Below are positions 37,647 to 49,556 of a DNA stretch of 64,000 bases, piece by piece; positions within the stretch are counted from its first letter, which is position 1, and each line of letters starts with the position of its first letter. The notes beneath the pieces were generated by a model that saw only the letters and a list, made by a program, of their open reading frames with translations, ran no database searches and was not told the origin of the DNA. The translations under genes and the position numbers were made by a program. Origin of the DNA: Epiperipatus broadwayi (taxonomy: Eukaryota > Onychophora > Udeonychophora > Euonychophora > Peripatidae); NCBI GenBank assembly GCA_028023455.1, contig JAQFVV010012394.1, positions 25,185,053-25,249,052 on the forward strand, given 5' to 3'.

Positions 37647-37694
37647 CTGCTTTTGGAACCATTCTTGATACCTTTTTTGCTGTCCAAATTTTAC
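37647..37694 (-). CDS. INTS3: INTS3 exon 5 of window (48-nt micro-exon, VKFGQQKRYQEWFQKQ)
   Basis: This is a tiny exon of exactly 16 codons, phase 0 at both ends, bounded by TTTTAG and GTAATG. It reads VKFGQQKRYQEWFQKQ, nearly identical to the INTS3 stretch VRFGQQKRYQDWFQRQ. Being 48 nt and in frame, it could be skipped without a frameshift. Confidence 0.95.
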
Positions 37695-37984
37695 CTAAAA
37701 TGGATACGAATTTATTTTTATATTAATATTGATTTTGTTTGATAAATTCCTAGATTTTTAATTGTAAACCATAAATAACAAATAAGGAAAAAAGTTAGCA
37801 TAAAAAAAAGGTCATTTAAAAAATATGTACATAATTAAACAAAAAAATATATACACATATTCACAAAATTGATATTGACACAATAAAAGTACAAAACTTA
37901 AAAAAAACTTATATTTATTATATTTCTTTCAATAACAATTTCTTTTTTCACTCCAATTATGCCATTTAGTTAGATAACATAGCT

Positions 37985-38125
37985 TTCATTAATGAGAAAT
38001 TTTTGAATCTTGGTCTAGTACATCTGAAAACTAGTCTGGGATATGGATAATTACTCAAGCTTACACTAGGTGGCATAAATGAAGTAAAAGAAAATTTGCT
38101 ACTGAAAACATTATGTAAATGCAGT
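37985..38125. mobile_element. Degraded foldback-family remnant
   Basis: It contains GAAAACTAGTCTGGGATATG and, about 90 bp on, CAGTCATGTGATGTTTT, the complement of the ATCACATGAC flank of the family. It lacks the palindromic arms. Confidence 0.45.
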
Positions 38126-38199
38126 CATGTGATGTTTTTTGTTGGTTTTATTAAATTTTTATATTACTTAGGTATAAATTATTAAATATTTTCAATAAT

Positions 38200-38880
38200 C
38201 TCAACTTTTTAATGCACCTTTCTCATTCCCTCCCATATCTTTTTCTTACTTTTTTTTTAACTGTTCATGTCTGACTTGTAAAAATACTGTCCAAATAAAA
38301 CACTTAAAATGCCCTCTTTCTAAAATTAAATTTTCAATGAGTCACAAAATAAGCTTTCCAGACTGATTAAAAGTATTTTATCCATTGCAATTTGTACTCT
38401 TAATTTCCATTATCTCAACTGCTCTATAAATAAACTTTAATCTTATTCTTAATCTTTTATTTTCATTATTCATTTATTGTTTTTAATTTTATTGGCATTT
38501 ATTTTTGTTTCAAATTTTCTATCAATCTTATATAATTTGTTAAAGTCATTTTCATTATATAGTCATTGGTAAACTTGCTAATCTTCAATGTAAACTTCAA
38601 CCTACTATAACTTATATTAATTTTCTTAGTAAAAATATACAAAAATTTTGCTTTAGTATTCTATTTCAATACATTAATTGAACTTTTAAATATTATGTGT
38701 AATTCATAAACAAACATACTTAACACACATGCCATACTATTTTCTCTATTAAAAAACTTTATTATTTTTTGCCCCTAAAGTTAATCTCCTACAAGTTTAC
38801 TATTTCTTCCCCAATCAACTATAGCATTTCAATCTCTCCTATTAAAAAAACATGATTCTCATTTCTATTCTATATTATAT
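38200..38880 (-). pseudogene. Decayed LINE endonuclease region
   Basis: On the minus strand near 38840-38780 it reads R-D-W-N-A-I-V-D-W-G-R-N-S-K-L-V-G-D, resembling the apurinic endonuclease block G-D-F-N-A-x-V-G of LINEs, followed by L-G-A-K-N-N. Stops elsewhere. It could belong to the same family as the copy at 3000-4500. Confidence 0.5.
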
Positions 38881-40113
38881 TCTTTGAAATATTGAGAGTA
38901 TAAAACTCTGTTATATAGTATATATCCTATATTGATTTAAAACCTGCTGATTAACTTATTCATAATTCAAAAAAATATTAAATAAAAAAATTAACAATTA
39001 ATAAAAAACAAAATTTTAATTTTCAATTTACATTACAATCATTGGCACTACGACTATAAAATGACATTTAAAAAATGGCTATTATTATTCTTTCATACTA
39101 TGATAAAGCATGAGCTTAAAATTTACCAATTTAAAATCACTTAAGTGTTGTATTGTTTGCATTTCATCATCATCAATTTTCATCACAGTAAGAACAAAGA
39201 AGGATAATATGATTTATTTTTATCGATGTCTTAATGTGAATGCATAATTTTTAAATATATCATAGGTTTTTATATATAGTATAGATTATTAAAAACATAT
39301 ATTCTATTTTTTTTTGTTAATTATTTTCTTGTGTATACATAATTTTTAAATACAGTAATGTATCACTTATATGTACATGTCTGTATTTATACATAAAACG
39401 ATTGTACTGTTTATATATGTGTGTGCATATAGTTTAAAACATATATTATACAGAGTTTAATATTCCCACAAATTTCAGATATCAGCAGGTTGACTTAAAA
39501 CCAAAATGCTGGATATGTGAGTGCTATGTATCTATAACTTTTCAGTTTAATCTCCTCATCTCTGTCACACAAATTTTAATTTTGTTGTTATATCTTTAGA
39601 TTATCTCATGTTAATATTTCACATCATATTTAAATCCAGTCATTTTAGACAAATAATAGAAATTGTATTAGTATATGCAATCTTAAATAAAAAAAACACA
39701 TATGGATAGATATAAGAAACTCTAAAAAACAACATTGATAATTGTATATTTTTAACTTTTATGTGGATATAAATTCTATTAATTTTAATAACTATGTAAA
39801 TTAATATCGTATATAGTACTGAAGGTATGAAAATCTTAACAAGCATAATATTTTAAGAATCCTTCACAAATCAGACTTTTCTAAAAATCATTTTAATAAA
39901 TTTGCAAATAACAGTAACCCATATTGATCTACCGATCAAATAAATGAATTCATTTTCATTTAGTCCTAGTATTTTTATGGATAGCCAATTAATCATTGAT
40001 ATTTTGGAAAAGACGTTATTTTAAAGTTTATTCAAATGATTTCTAAAAAATCTAACTTCTGAAGGATTTTTATATTTTATGCATAAGATTATTTCAGAAA
40101 TATAATTATATAT
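38881..40113. other. INTS3 intron, nothing recognised
   Basis: AT-rich with dinucleotide-rich stretches (TATATG, ACATAT). The open frame at 39640-39846 (minus) is low complexity. Confidence 0.45.
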
Positions 40114-41948
40114 TATAACGGTCGGGGTAAAGTAGAGTCTTTGCTATCTGCCGTACAGAGCGCTATTAGACTCTTTGAACCTAAAAAAATTTGTAATGTA
40201 GGCAGATACTTCTTGTTAACGATCCAACTTCTATTTTATTATTGACCGTTAGCCCATGCCACTAGCTCAAGGAAAGGCAGAGATTTATTATCAAATTCTT
40301 AAAAATATATTTTTAAAAAAGAAAAAAATTTAAAAAAAAATAAACCACTGTCAGTAATTATCACAAAACATTTATTTACGCACATATAACTTTGAGGAAT
40401 AAATTTATATTTTATTATTGATTTTAAATTATTATTTTAGTAGGTCCGCACAGATGGACAGTTTATATAATATTTTTATTGTAGAATGTTGAGTACAGAT
40501 AGGCTACATAGACAATGCTATTAAAACTTTTCAAAAAACAAAGGTTCAACCTCAGGCTAAAAGTTCGTAGCCAAACCAATGCTTGCTTCCTGGTATGCAG
40601 ACACAACCAATGCAATTTGAAGATGCTAGCATAAAACCACGTTGACAGGAATGTGCGTCTGCAGCATGATATTATTTAAAGGAAATGGTCCTCGTCCAGT
40701 ATAGGAATGTGCGTCTGTCTGGCGAAGGAAGAAGTGCTACATATGGAGGGAGAGCAGAACTTTTGCTGACTTATAGTCCCTATCAAAAGAGCTAAAAAAA
40801 ATCAATGTTGCAGGAAATACGTCTGCGTCCATTGCAAACCTTTGGGATCATGTATTCATTTGGGCACGGTTGCCCTGTATGCTAACACGCTTCAAATTAC
40901 ATTGATATAAACACCCATACATTCCTCCACCAGCATCCACACAACGACGAAACAAATAGTCTGAAATTAAACACCCTTAAAACTAACAAACTTAACAAAT
41001 CTATGCAGCTATCTACACCCAACTTAAATTTAATACATTTTAGTTAATAAATACAAAAATAAACAAAGAAAAATGGAAATGATTATTAAACATATGCATA
41101 AAAGAAAAAAAAAATAATTTAGAATTCTTTTAAGTCAGGTAAGAGTTCATACTTTAGATTACTAATTGAAAGTTTGTAAAAGTTCATATTAGATAAACAA
41201 AAGAGTTCATACTTTCCGGATTCCGGCAGATTTAGAAGTCTATCTTAGTGATCACTTTCGTAGATTGTCCGTCCTCCTTGGAAATGAAGCCGCTACTTGT
41301 CAATATTGGGTCAGGAACTGTCATTAGGAGGCCTCAGCTGATGCAGAAAATTAAATCTATTGCAAGACTCCTACATAATGGAGTCTGCAATACAGCTACA
41401 GTTCATAGAACATTAATAGTCAGCAGTCCTACAACAATCAATTATTTTTCTTTTTATAGCATTAGGTCTCCTTATCAGCATTTTTACAGATCCATTGAAC
41501 ATGATGTCACTGATCCTAAGGTCCGGATGTTTTCCATTCTGGTTCATGCGTCAATCTTTAATTTCATTCTCTTATCTGACCTTTATTATTTAAGTGCCCC
41601 AAGGGCTAGTTTGCTTTACATTTAATTAATAAAACAATCATTTCCATTTACTAAGATTAAACATGATTCTTAAAATAGAAATTAATTAACATTTATTTGT
41701 ATTTTCTTTCATATAACTTTTTACTAAAAGTACTAATCTTTAGATCTTTACTTTTTTAAAAAAAATTTCTTACTTTTAAACACTTTTTTTTTTAAAAAAA
41801 AAAAAAGTTTTCCATTTGCGTGAATATATACGTTGAACATAACTCTTTTAATTTTCTTTTAGTTTTTAACAAATCAATTTTATTTAAGATTTATTTTCCC
41901 CTTTATTTTAATTTTAAAATAATGTAATGGCATATGTATACCGTTACA
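40114..41948 (+). mobile_element. Solo LTR A (Gypsy-type ends), 1.8 kb
   Basis: It starts TATAACGGTCGG (the first TG mutated to TA) and ends ACCGTTACA, flanked by ATAT on both sides (40110-40113, 41949-41952). Blocks shared with LTR B include GTAGGCAGATAC, GTTAGCCCAnGnCACTAGCTC, TTATTTACGCACATATAA and GCACAGATG. No internal retrotransposon genes adjoin it, hence a solo LTR. It lies in the intron after INTS3 exon 4, ending 90 bp from that exon. The frame at 41248-41625 inside it has no domain. Confidence 0.8.
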
Positions 41949-42038
41949 ATATATATATATTAAGTATAAAACAAATGTGAAAATATGTATTTTAAATAAA
42001 ATTGTAAATTATTTTAACTACAATAAATGGATAAATAC

Positions 42039-42136
42039 CTTTGAAGTTAAAAATATAATTTTTGTTTCCATGTCAGGTGTTAAGCGACATACTAAAAATC
42101 TTCGTGATGTCCTCGTTATCATTAACTGAGATATTC
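42039..42136 (-). CDS. INTS3: INTS3 exon 4 of window (RLTPDMETK region)
   Basis: The 98-nt exon has acceptor TATAG and donor GTATTT. With the carried G it reads [15 protein letters not shown], then [18 protein letters not shown], and ends in phase 0. It matches the INTS3 [19 protein letters not shown] block. No reading frame of reportable length marks it, so it was found by homology. A solo LTR ends only 90 bp downstream, in the next intron. Confidence 0.95.
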
Positions 42137-42217
42137 CTATAAATATATTCACAGAGGTATTTTCAGATTATATTTTATTAAGCAACATTAAAGAAAGATA
42201 TAAAGATTTATTATTAC

Positions 42218-42347
42218 CTGTAAAATGAGGGCTTAGAGAAGAAGGATTCAAAAGTATATCCCGCCAAATTTTTTCAAACTCAGAAATTCTAGCTACATTT
42301 TGTAGCAAACGGACAAGATCCCTACCAATAATAAGACAATCATGGAA
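42218..42347 (-). CDS. INTS3: INTS3 exon 3 of window ([15 protein letters not shown] region)
   Basis: The 130-nt exon follows TTTTAG and ends ACAG|GTAATA. It reads [20 protein letters not shown] followed by [20 protein letters not shown] and HFT. It matches the INTS3 block around [19 protein letters not shown] and ends one base into a Gly codon. An 81-nt intron follows. Confidence 0.96.
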
Positions 42348-42441
42348 CTAAAAGAGAAATTAAGATTATAATTGAAAATTTTATGTTTATAAACAAATAA
42401 TTATTTTAACAAAATAATTAATAATTGGTACATATAATTAC

Positions 42442-42583
42442 TTTTTCTCGAAGAAGTGTAATACAAAATTCAACTTCTTTTATTCGAAGTTCTTGAAACA
42501 TTGGTCCACCATGATCAACGATAAGTCGTAAATAGGTATAAACTACAGTCGCCAATAAGATAGGATAAGTTTCTAACCAAGTT
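42442..42583 (-). CDS. INTS3: INTS3 exon 2 of window (YTYLRLIVDHGGP region)
   Basis: The 142-nt exon has a TTTAG acceptor and a GTAATT donor. Its first base completes the Arg codon left by the previous exon, giving R-T-W-L-E-T-Y-P, then VVYTYLRLIVDHGGPMFQEL and KEVEFCITLLREK. This is one of the best conserved INTS3 helices. It ends on a complete codon, and only 94 nt separate it from the next exon. Confidence 0.96.
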
Positions 42584-42849
42584 CTAAATAATAATAAATT
42601 TAATATAATTTATAATTTGCCATACCAATAAAAATATATATTATCATTGAACAATTTTATTCATAAGTATATTCACATATTTACAAATAATACATATAAA
42701 CAGAAACATTTTCAAACAAAAAGAGGAAAAAATATTACACGACTATCATAAATAGCAAATTGTTTTTCTCATAAAATAATTTTAAAAATAATATTATAAA
42801 GAGAAGAAAGGATGAGCAAGTCTTGCTGTGCTGACATATTTATTTGCTC

Positions 42850-45800
42850 TGCAAGATAAGTTAAAGTTTATATAATTTTTTTGCGTTTCGTTTCAAGAAA
42901 TTGATTACTACAAGAATTGTGTATTTGTTGTGTGAATATGGAAAAGAAATTGGGTCAAGAGAGATAGTTTTAATTGGTTTTGGAAATATTGTGAAGAATT
43001 TTGATAATGTTTGAAAGAGTTTCATTATGCCATTTTAAGTACAGAAGTAAAAAAAAATTTTTTGTTGTAGGGTGTTACTGTAAGGAGGCTTTATAACTAA
43101 ACTGTATGTAAGATTAGTTGGTTTTTAGTAATTTTGTTACTAAAGAAGTTTTTTTAATCTAAGAAGTGATTTATTTGAGAAAGAAGATAATGTTTTGAGG
43201 CCTTAGGTTGGAGAATACGTGGCCATTGAAAGAAAGTAAAGTTTTTTTTTTCCTTTGTGTAAACGGGTTTTAAAAATAGGAGAGGATATATAAAGTTAAA
43301 TATAGAGTACTTAGAAAAATAAGGAATATAAATGGTATTTGTATTCCACAATACGTATATATACAATGGTCAGAAACAAATTAGGCATGCTGTGGTAGTG
43401 TACCATACATGATGAGGTTTATCATTTGAAATGCTTATATAAGACTAGGAGGGATGTAACAGGTTTATGGATATGTAGACAGTGTGTAAATGTGATAAAA
43501 AGAGGTCAAAAAGTAGTGTAGATAGTTTAAAGTCAGGAAAAATGGAGCAAAATGTGGCTGAGAAACATAGGATAGAGTATGTTTTTAATGGAGTGACAAC
43601 AGATGTGAATGGAAAAATCAGTAGTGCAATGGAAATGGTTAGCCAAAGAATAAGTAAGATAGAATAAGAGGTAAAGAATGTTGAAGCAAAATTTAAATAG
43701 CTAGAGACAAAGTGTGAGCAGTTAAAGGAATTATTGAACAGGAATGATAAGGAAGTAGATAGGAGGTCCTGAAATTGGAAGAGAATGTTGCAGATGAAGT
43801 AGGGAAAGTAAATTAACTAGGAGATTTGCTAATTAAAGAACATGAAAATATAATTGTAAGGGAAAATAGAAACAGGTATGTAAAAATGACTGCCTGGAAC
43901 TAGAATTAGGGATGTTACAGATAAGGTAAAGAAACAAGGTAGTAGAGATGTATTTGTTATGGTAGGGACAAATAATTTGTCAGAGCATTCAGAGAGAGTA
44001 ATGGATGAGTACTTAGAATTGACGAGTAATTTGAGTAAGATTAAAGAAAGAGTAGGAACAGTTGGATTATTACCAAGATTTGATAATAGATATATGTTAG
44101 ATAGAGCATGTTCTATAAATGAGAGACTGAAAAAATTGTGTGAGAGAAACGATGTTATGTCTGTGGATGTGTGAGATTCTTTTATTAGTAAGAAGGAGTT
44201 ATATAGTAAAGATGGATTGGACTTAGAAAAACAAGAAAATAAGTTTTAGGGAGTCTGTTTTATAAAGAATATAGTTAGGGAAACTTATAAAATGGAGTAG
44301 GGTTTTAAGTTGCAGTGTTATCAGAAAGAAGAAGAATGGATGGGATATAAGAAATAAACAAAGAATAGCTGAGTTGGATATAAGTGTAGAAGGGGAGAGG
44401 GAATGGGTCTGTAAAATTGATGGTAAGGAAGTTATAATGTAATGGAAAAGAAAAAGTCAAAAGAATTTATATAGTTAGGAAAGAAGAAATTGTTAAAAAT
44501 TGGATAGTTGAATATGCAAGGTGGTAGGAGACCAGCAAAATGGCTGCAATTAAACAAAGCAGCTAAAAATGAAGAGTTTGAGGTATTAGCAGTAGTGGAA
44601 ACACATCTAAGAGAAAAAAAGAACCTATACTGAAAGACTTGGTATGGCAGGATATAAATAGAAAAGAAAAAGAAAAAAGGGGTGGTGCTATGGAGTTAGT
44701 CAAAAAAATATTTAAATAATGTTAAATGTCAAAAACATTTGTGGTTTGTGATAAGATTAGGGAAGACAAGAATGGATGGTGGCTATAGTGTTTATAGCCA
44801 CTGGAGATAATCAAACTATAATGGAGTAGAATAGTAGCATATATGAATACCTAGTTAAGAATATACAGCGTTTCATAAAAAAGGGGAAGAGAATAATGGT
44901 TATAGGGGATATGAATGGGCATATTGAAGAAAATGATATAGATAACAAGAATGGACAGCTTTTGAAGAATTTTTGTTAGAGAGTGAATCTGAGCATTGGA
45001 AATTTGTCAAATATTTATGAAGGACAGTACACATGGTCTAGAAATAATATATTTCACAGAATAGATTGTGTATTAGTAGAGAAAGAGGGAATGAATAAAA
45101 TATGGAAAATTAAAGTGTTTGATAATGAAGAGAAAGTACATAATAGTGATCATAATTTCTTTATAATAGAAATGGTTAGTAATGTGTTGGGAAATAGTAA
45201 TAAAAGTAGAAAGGATAGTGAAAAATGTGGATGAAGAATGAATGATAAGGATAAGTTAGAAGAATATAAAATAAAAGTTGAAGAAACCAGGGAAGAGTTA
45301 TTTGGGGATGAATATAAGGACTGGTGTGGTGAAGTAAAAAAAGTGGCAAATAGGGTTTTAAGTCAGAATATTCAGAAAAATAAAAGTAATAGAAAAGTGT
45401 AAAAGAGAGGAAAAAAGCATGCAGAGAATATAAGTGTGCTATTAAGAACAAGGAAAGTGAAAAAGATGTTAATGTTAAATGGGAAAAGTATTTAGAAAAA
45501 AAGAAGTTGGCCAAAATAGATAATTATAGAGAGAGAATAAAATTAAATAGTAAATTGTTGGAGGATATAAATAAAAGTGGAAGAGATGGGAGTAAAAAAT
45601 TTCGGAAATACATTAAAAGAAGGAATGTAGGGGAGAGAGAAATAATATTACTAGATGATAAGGGAATAGAGCTATAGAGAAGAATTAGAGACAATCTTAA
45701 ATAAGTATGTAATGGATATAGAAAAGATGCTAGATGTGTAGGACAGAGTGATAACAACATAAAAGCATATATAGTAATGGAAATATTAGGTTTACAGAAA

Positions 45801-47473
45801 ATAAACTGAATGACTAGGGAAGAAACTGAAAAATGGAAAGGCAAGAGCTTTAGATGGATAGGCAGCAGAGATGGTAATGAATTTAGGACAGAGGGCAAAA
45901 TTAAAGATTTTATCATGTTTTACAGATCTTCCGGATAGTTGAAGTAATACAAGTGTAAGGCTACTATTTAAAGGAAAGGTTAAGGATCATAGAAAGTAAT
46001 TATAGACTGATAGCAGTAACGTCAGTGTTTATATAAAATTTTCGCATATATGGTGGCTGAAAGGTTTGCAAAATGGATGGAAGAAAATAATACAGTGGAA
46101 GACATGCGAGAAGGTTTTCAATCGGATAGGCGTATAGGAGATAGTTTATTGGTAGTTATACAATACTTATAGATAGGAGTAGGAATACAGGTAGACAATT
46201 ATATATAGTTTTTATAGATCCAGAGAAGGCATATGATAGAGTAAACAGAAATAGAATATGGGTGAGTTTAGTAAATTTGGGAATGGATGGAGCTTTAGAG
46301 GATCTTATTAAGAGATTGTATGAAAATAATTACTATACATATCAATTAGGGAGAGTATAGAATCAGTTAAAGTTAAAAATGGGGTGGAACTAAAGCAACG
46401 ATGCCCTATGTCACCTATTTTGTTTTTGCTGTATTTGAGAGAAGAGCAATAGAAAGACTAAGAAGAGGGATAGAGATACAATTAATAGATGGAAAGGAGT
46501 ATATACATTATCAGGTTTTTTATTTGTGGATAATGTTTTCTTATGCATAGAAGGAAGGGAAGATAGGGAAGTTATGCTGAGGACAGGTGCAAGGAGAGTA
46601 AAGAGATGGGGATTAAATTTAGTGAAGAAAAATCAGAAGTAGTAATGATTAATACTGCGGAAAGAGAAGACCAGAAATTTTTATTGGAGGATATAAAGAT
46701 AAGTGTTGTGAATAGGTATAATTATTTGGGAATCGTCTTCAGTAACTAGACAAATTGCTTGGATGAATGAGAGAAAAAATTGATAAATGAATCAAAAAAA
46801 AAAAAAGAAACTGATAAAGAAATTAACAGTGTTTTTATATAATAAATATGATGTAGCTACAATTGTATGGAAAGGAATAGCAGTAGTGGGTTAACTTATG
46901 GTAATGGTGTGTTATGTGTTAGTTAAGGGGTGTTAGATTATATAGAATAAGTATAAAGAGAAGTAAGAAGACATGCATTAGATGCAATGTGTGAACAGCA
47001 AAGGAGGCAAGTCAAGGAGAAATGGGATGGTCAAGTTTTTATATAAGCGATGCAAAAAGCAAAATGAAAATGTTCGCTAGATTGCAGTTTATGGATAATA
47101 AGAGAATAGCCAAAATAGTATTTAATTGGGTTATGAGTAAAGGGCAGACAACAAGATGGGTGTGAAAGATAGTATGATATGCAGAAGATTTGGATATAGA
47201 AATTTATATCAGTATACTTATACAAAAGATGGGATGATTGTGTTAGGAGAATTGTTTAATGTAATAGTTGAGGAGGAAGAGGATGATAGAAGGAGGAGGA
47301 GGAAAAAAAGAAAGAGGAGAAGAAGGAGGAGAAGGCATAATAGTAAAATCGAACAGCATAATAAATTTGACATCTACCTGTATACAGTATTATTTATCAA
47401 TAGATGCATTAATAAGAATAGGTAGTTGGAAAAATGAGAATTAATATGGAGAGTAAAAAGAGTTTAAATATAT
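42850..47473 (+). pseudogene. Degenerate CR1/Jockey-type LINE, 5' and main part
   Basis: Frame-shifted remains follow CR1 order. Near 43400-43480 a PHD-like zinc finger reads C-T-I-H-D-E-V-Y-H-L-K-C-L and G-L-W-I-C-R-Q-C. A coiled-coil-like stretch lies at 43482-43667. An SGNH-esterase-like block V-M-V-G-T-N-N-L lies near 43960. An endonuclease has V-V-E-T-H-L near 44595 and G-Q-Y-T-W-S-R-N, R-I-D-C-V-L-V, S-D-H-N near 45025-45160. The RT has M-S-P-I-L-F near 46408, and the catalytic box is decayed to F-V-D-N near 46520. Many stops, not functional. Long minus-strand frames at 45176-45916 are shadows of its purine-rich strand. The 5' boundary is approximate. Confidence 0.75.
47265..47340 (+). 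repeat. Purine-rich GGAGGA tract
   Basis: An almost pure A/G stretch of GAGGA and AGGAGG repeats lies in the 3' part of the CR1-like element. It produces the Arg/Lys-rich end of a chance frame (47156-47425). Confidence 0.7.
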
Positions 47474-49556
47474 TGTAACGATCGGAAAACAAGTGGAGAT
47501 CGAATCTAACCGCAAACTACGATATCTGCACTACACGGGCGCCATCTAGGCATTTGAGCCTAGAAAAATTTATAACGTAGGCAGATACGCGCTGTTAAGA
47601 TTCCACTTTATTTAAATATTCAGATCGTTAGCCCAAGTCACTAGCTCAGTGGAACAGCAGAGATTATCAAATATAACTTTATATCTTAAATATAAAAAGA
47701 TAGAAGGCACTGCCAGAAATTAACACATAAAAATATTTATTTACGCACATATAAAATCATTCTAATTTGAGGAATAAGTTTAACATTTTAGATTTTTATA
47801 TTAATCTTTAAATTTACATTTAAATAGATTGCAATAATGAGTTTAATATTTATTTAGAGGGTCGAGTATGAATAGACTATATAGATTGTATTTGAAAAGA
47901 AAAATGTTCTATCCCTTATTTCACCTTAGACCAAAAAGTTCGCAGTCAAACTGGCGCCAATCCATCTGATACATTTATGTATTCAATGTAGCACGAAAAT
48001 ACGACCACACAAAATACTATACTGTCAGGAATGTACATCTGAACAGTAAGTAGAGTTAGAGAAGACATTGTTTCTCCACCAACAGGAATGCTACATCTGT
48101 TGGCGAGTAGAACAACAAACAAAAAACTCCAATAGGAATGGACTGCGATCCTTTGCCGACTTACAAACCCATCCAGAGGCAAACAGAAGATGTGTGACGT
48201 ATATATGCAATCCTGCCCGTAGCGGATCTCATACTACATCTACTAATTACACAAATATATCCAATCCATTGAGCTAATTCAACTACAAAACGAATAACCT
48301 AAGATTACCCTCCCTTAAACTATATATAACTTTACAAATCTATACAGCCATTCACGCCCGACTTAAATTTAACATTTATTATGTTCGCACAGATGAATTT
48401 TATAAAATTTGTTTTAAAATGTTGAGTATAGATCGGCTGCACAGATTCCATGGTTAAAAACATTCCAAAATAAACATAACCGATCAAAATACAAAGTCAT
48501 CGATAATGTCAATTGCATAGGGAATACAAAAAAACCCAATAGCATTTATCGTAAGATGCGCAGTGACATCGGTGACTTATATATACCAATCGACTATGAA
48601 ACAGCAACATAATTAACCACCAACGAATCTATGCAACATCTATACCCAACTTTAAATTTCATGCATTTAAATAATTTATACGATAAGTATTAATACAAAT
48701 AAAAAATAATAAAATGGAAATGATTTTTTTTCAAAAGCAAAACATATAAAATTAAACATTATCAATTGATTTTAAACTTAAAAGTCAGATAGAAGTTCAT
48801 AAGCTTGAACAAAATTATTTTTAAATTTTAGAGTCAATAGCTTACAGTAGAAAAATCACTGCTCTTGATGAAAATTTCCATGGAGTCTTTATTTGAAAAC
48901 CTGGTCAGATGTTCCGGAGGTAGCATTAGCTGGTTCCATTCTGGTATCACAGTCTTTTCATTTTTAAAATAATTGAGAGAGAACGACAAGTGCGTCTTGT
49001 CGCTCGTCTCACCAAATCAAGTTCGAAACAAAAAACTGTCAGGAAAACTGTATTTCTCTTTTTATAGTATCCACACAGATTGAACCAACAAAACGTCACT
49101 AATCCATCCTTTTCATTCGGGTCCGGGCTGAGGCTTGGTGCTTCCATTGGTCAAGCTAATTTCTCTTTATTCTCTTATCTAATTTTCATCTGACTTTTTA
49201 ATTACACAAGAGCCCTAAAGCTAGCTTGCTTTTCAATTAATAAACAATCACTTCCATTTACAGATTACAGAAATTAATTAATACCTGTTTTTATTTTTAC
49301 TTACGTTATTTCTTTATTAAAATATTTTTATATTTAAATCTTGTATTTTTTTATAAAAAGTACGTTCAAATATTCTTTTTTTATTTATAAAAAAAAAATA
49401 TTTTTAAAGTTTAGCATCTGTGCGAATACATATGTTTAACAAACATTTTAATTTTAGCGTTTAGTTTTTTTTCCTTTATAATAGATTTTATTTTTATTTG
49501 CGAACTTTAAGATTTTATTTTAAATTAATGTAACGGCATATTTATATATCGTTACA
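47474..49556 (+). mobile_element. Solo LTR B (Gypsy-type ends), 2.08 kb, inserted in CR1 LINE
   Basis: It begins TGTAACGATCGG and ends CCGTTACA-type (TCGTTACA), flanked by ATAT at 47470-47473 and 49557-49560. TG...CA ends and a 4-bp ATAT duplication fit Ty3/Gypsy LTRs of the 17.6 type. It shares long blocks with LTR A and with the fragment at 23311-23706. It splits the CR1-like element, whose 3' part resumes at 49557. GGGCGCCATCTAGG at about 47538 resembles a CTCF-like core. Confidence 0.85.

Noticed and set aside
41248-41625. 125-residue plus frame
   Set aside because: It lies wholly inside solo LTR A, is not conserved in LTR B and has no domain.
45176-45916. Long minus-strand frames rich in Leu, Ser, Pro and Tyr
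   Set aside because: They are the complement of the purine-rich coding strand of the CR1-like LINE; no domain and no splice context.
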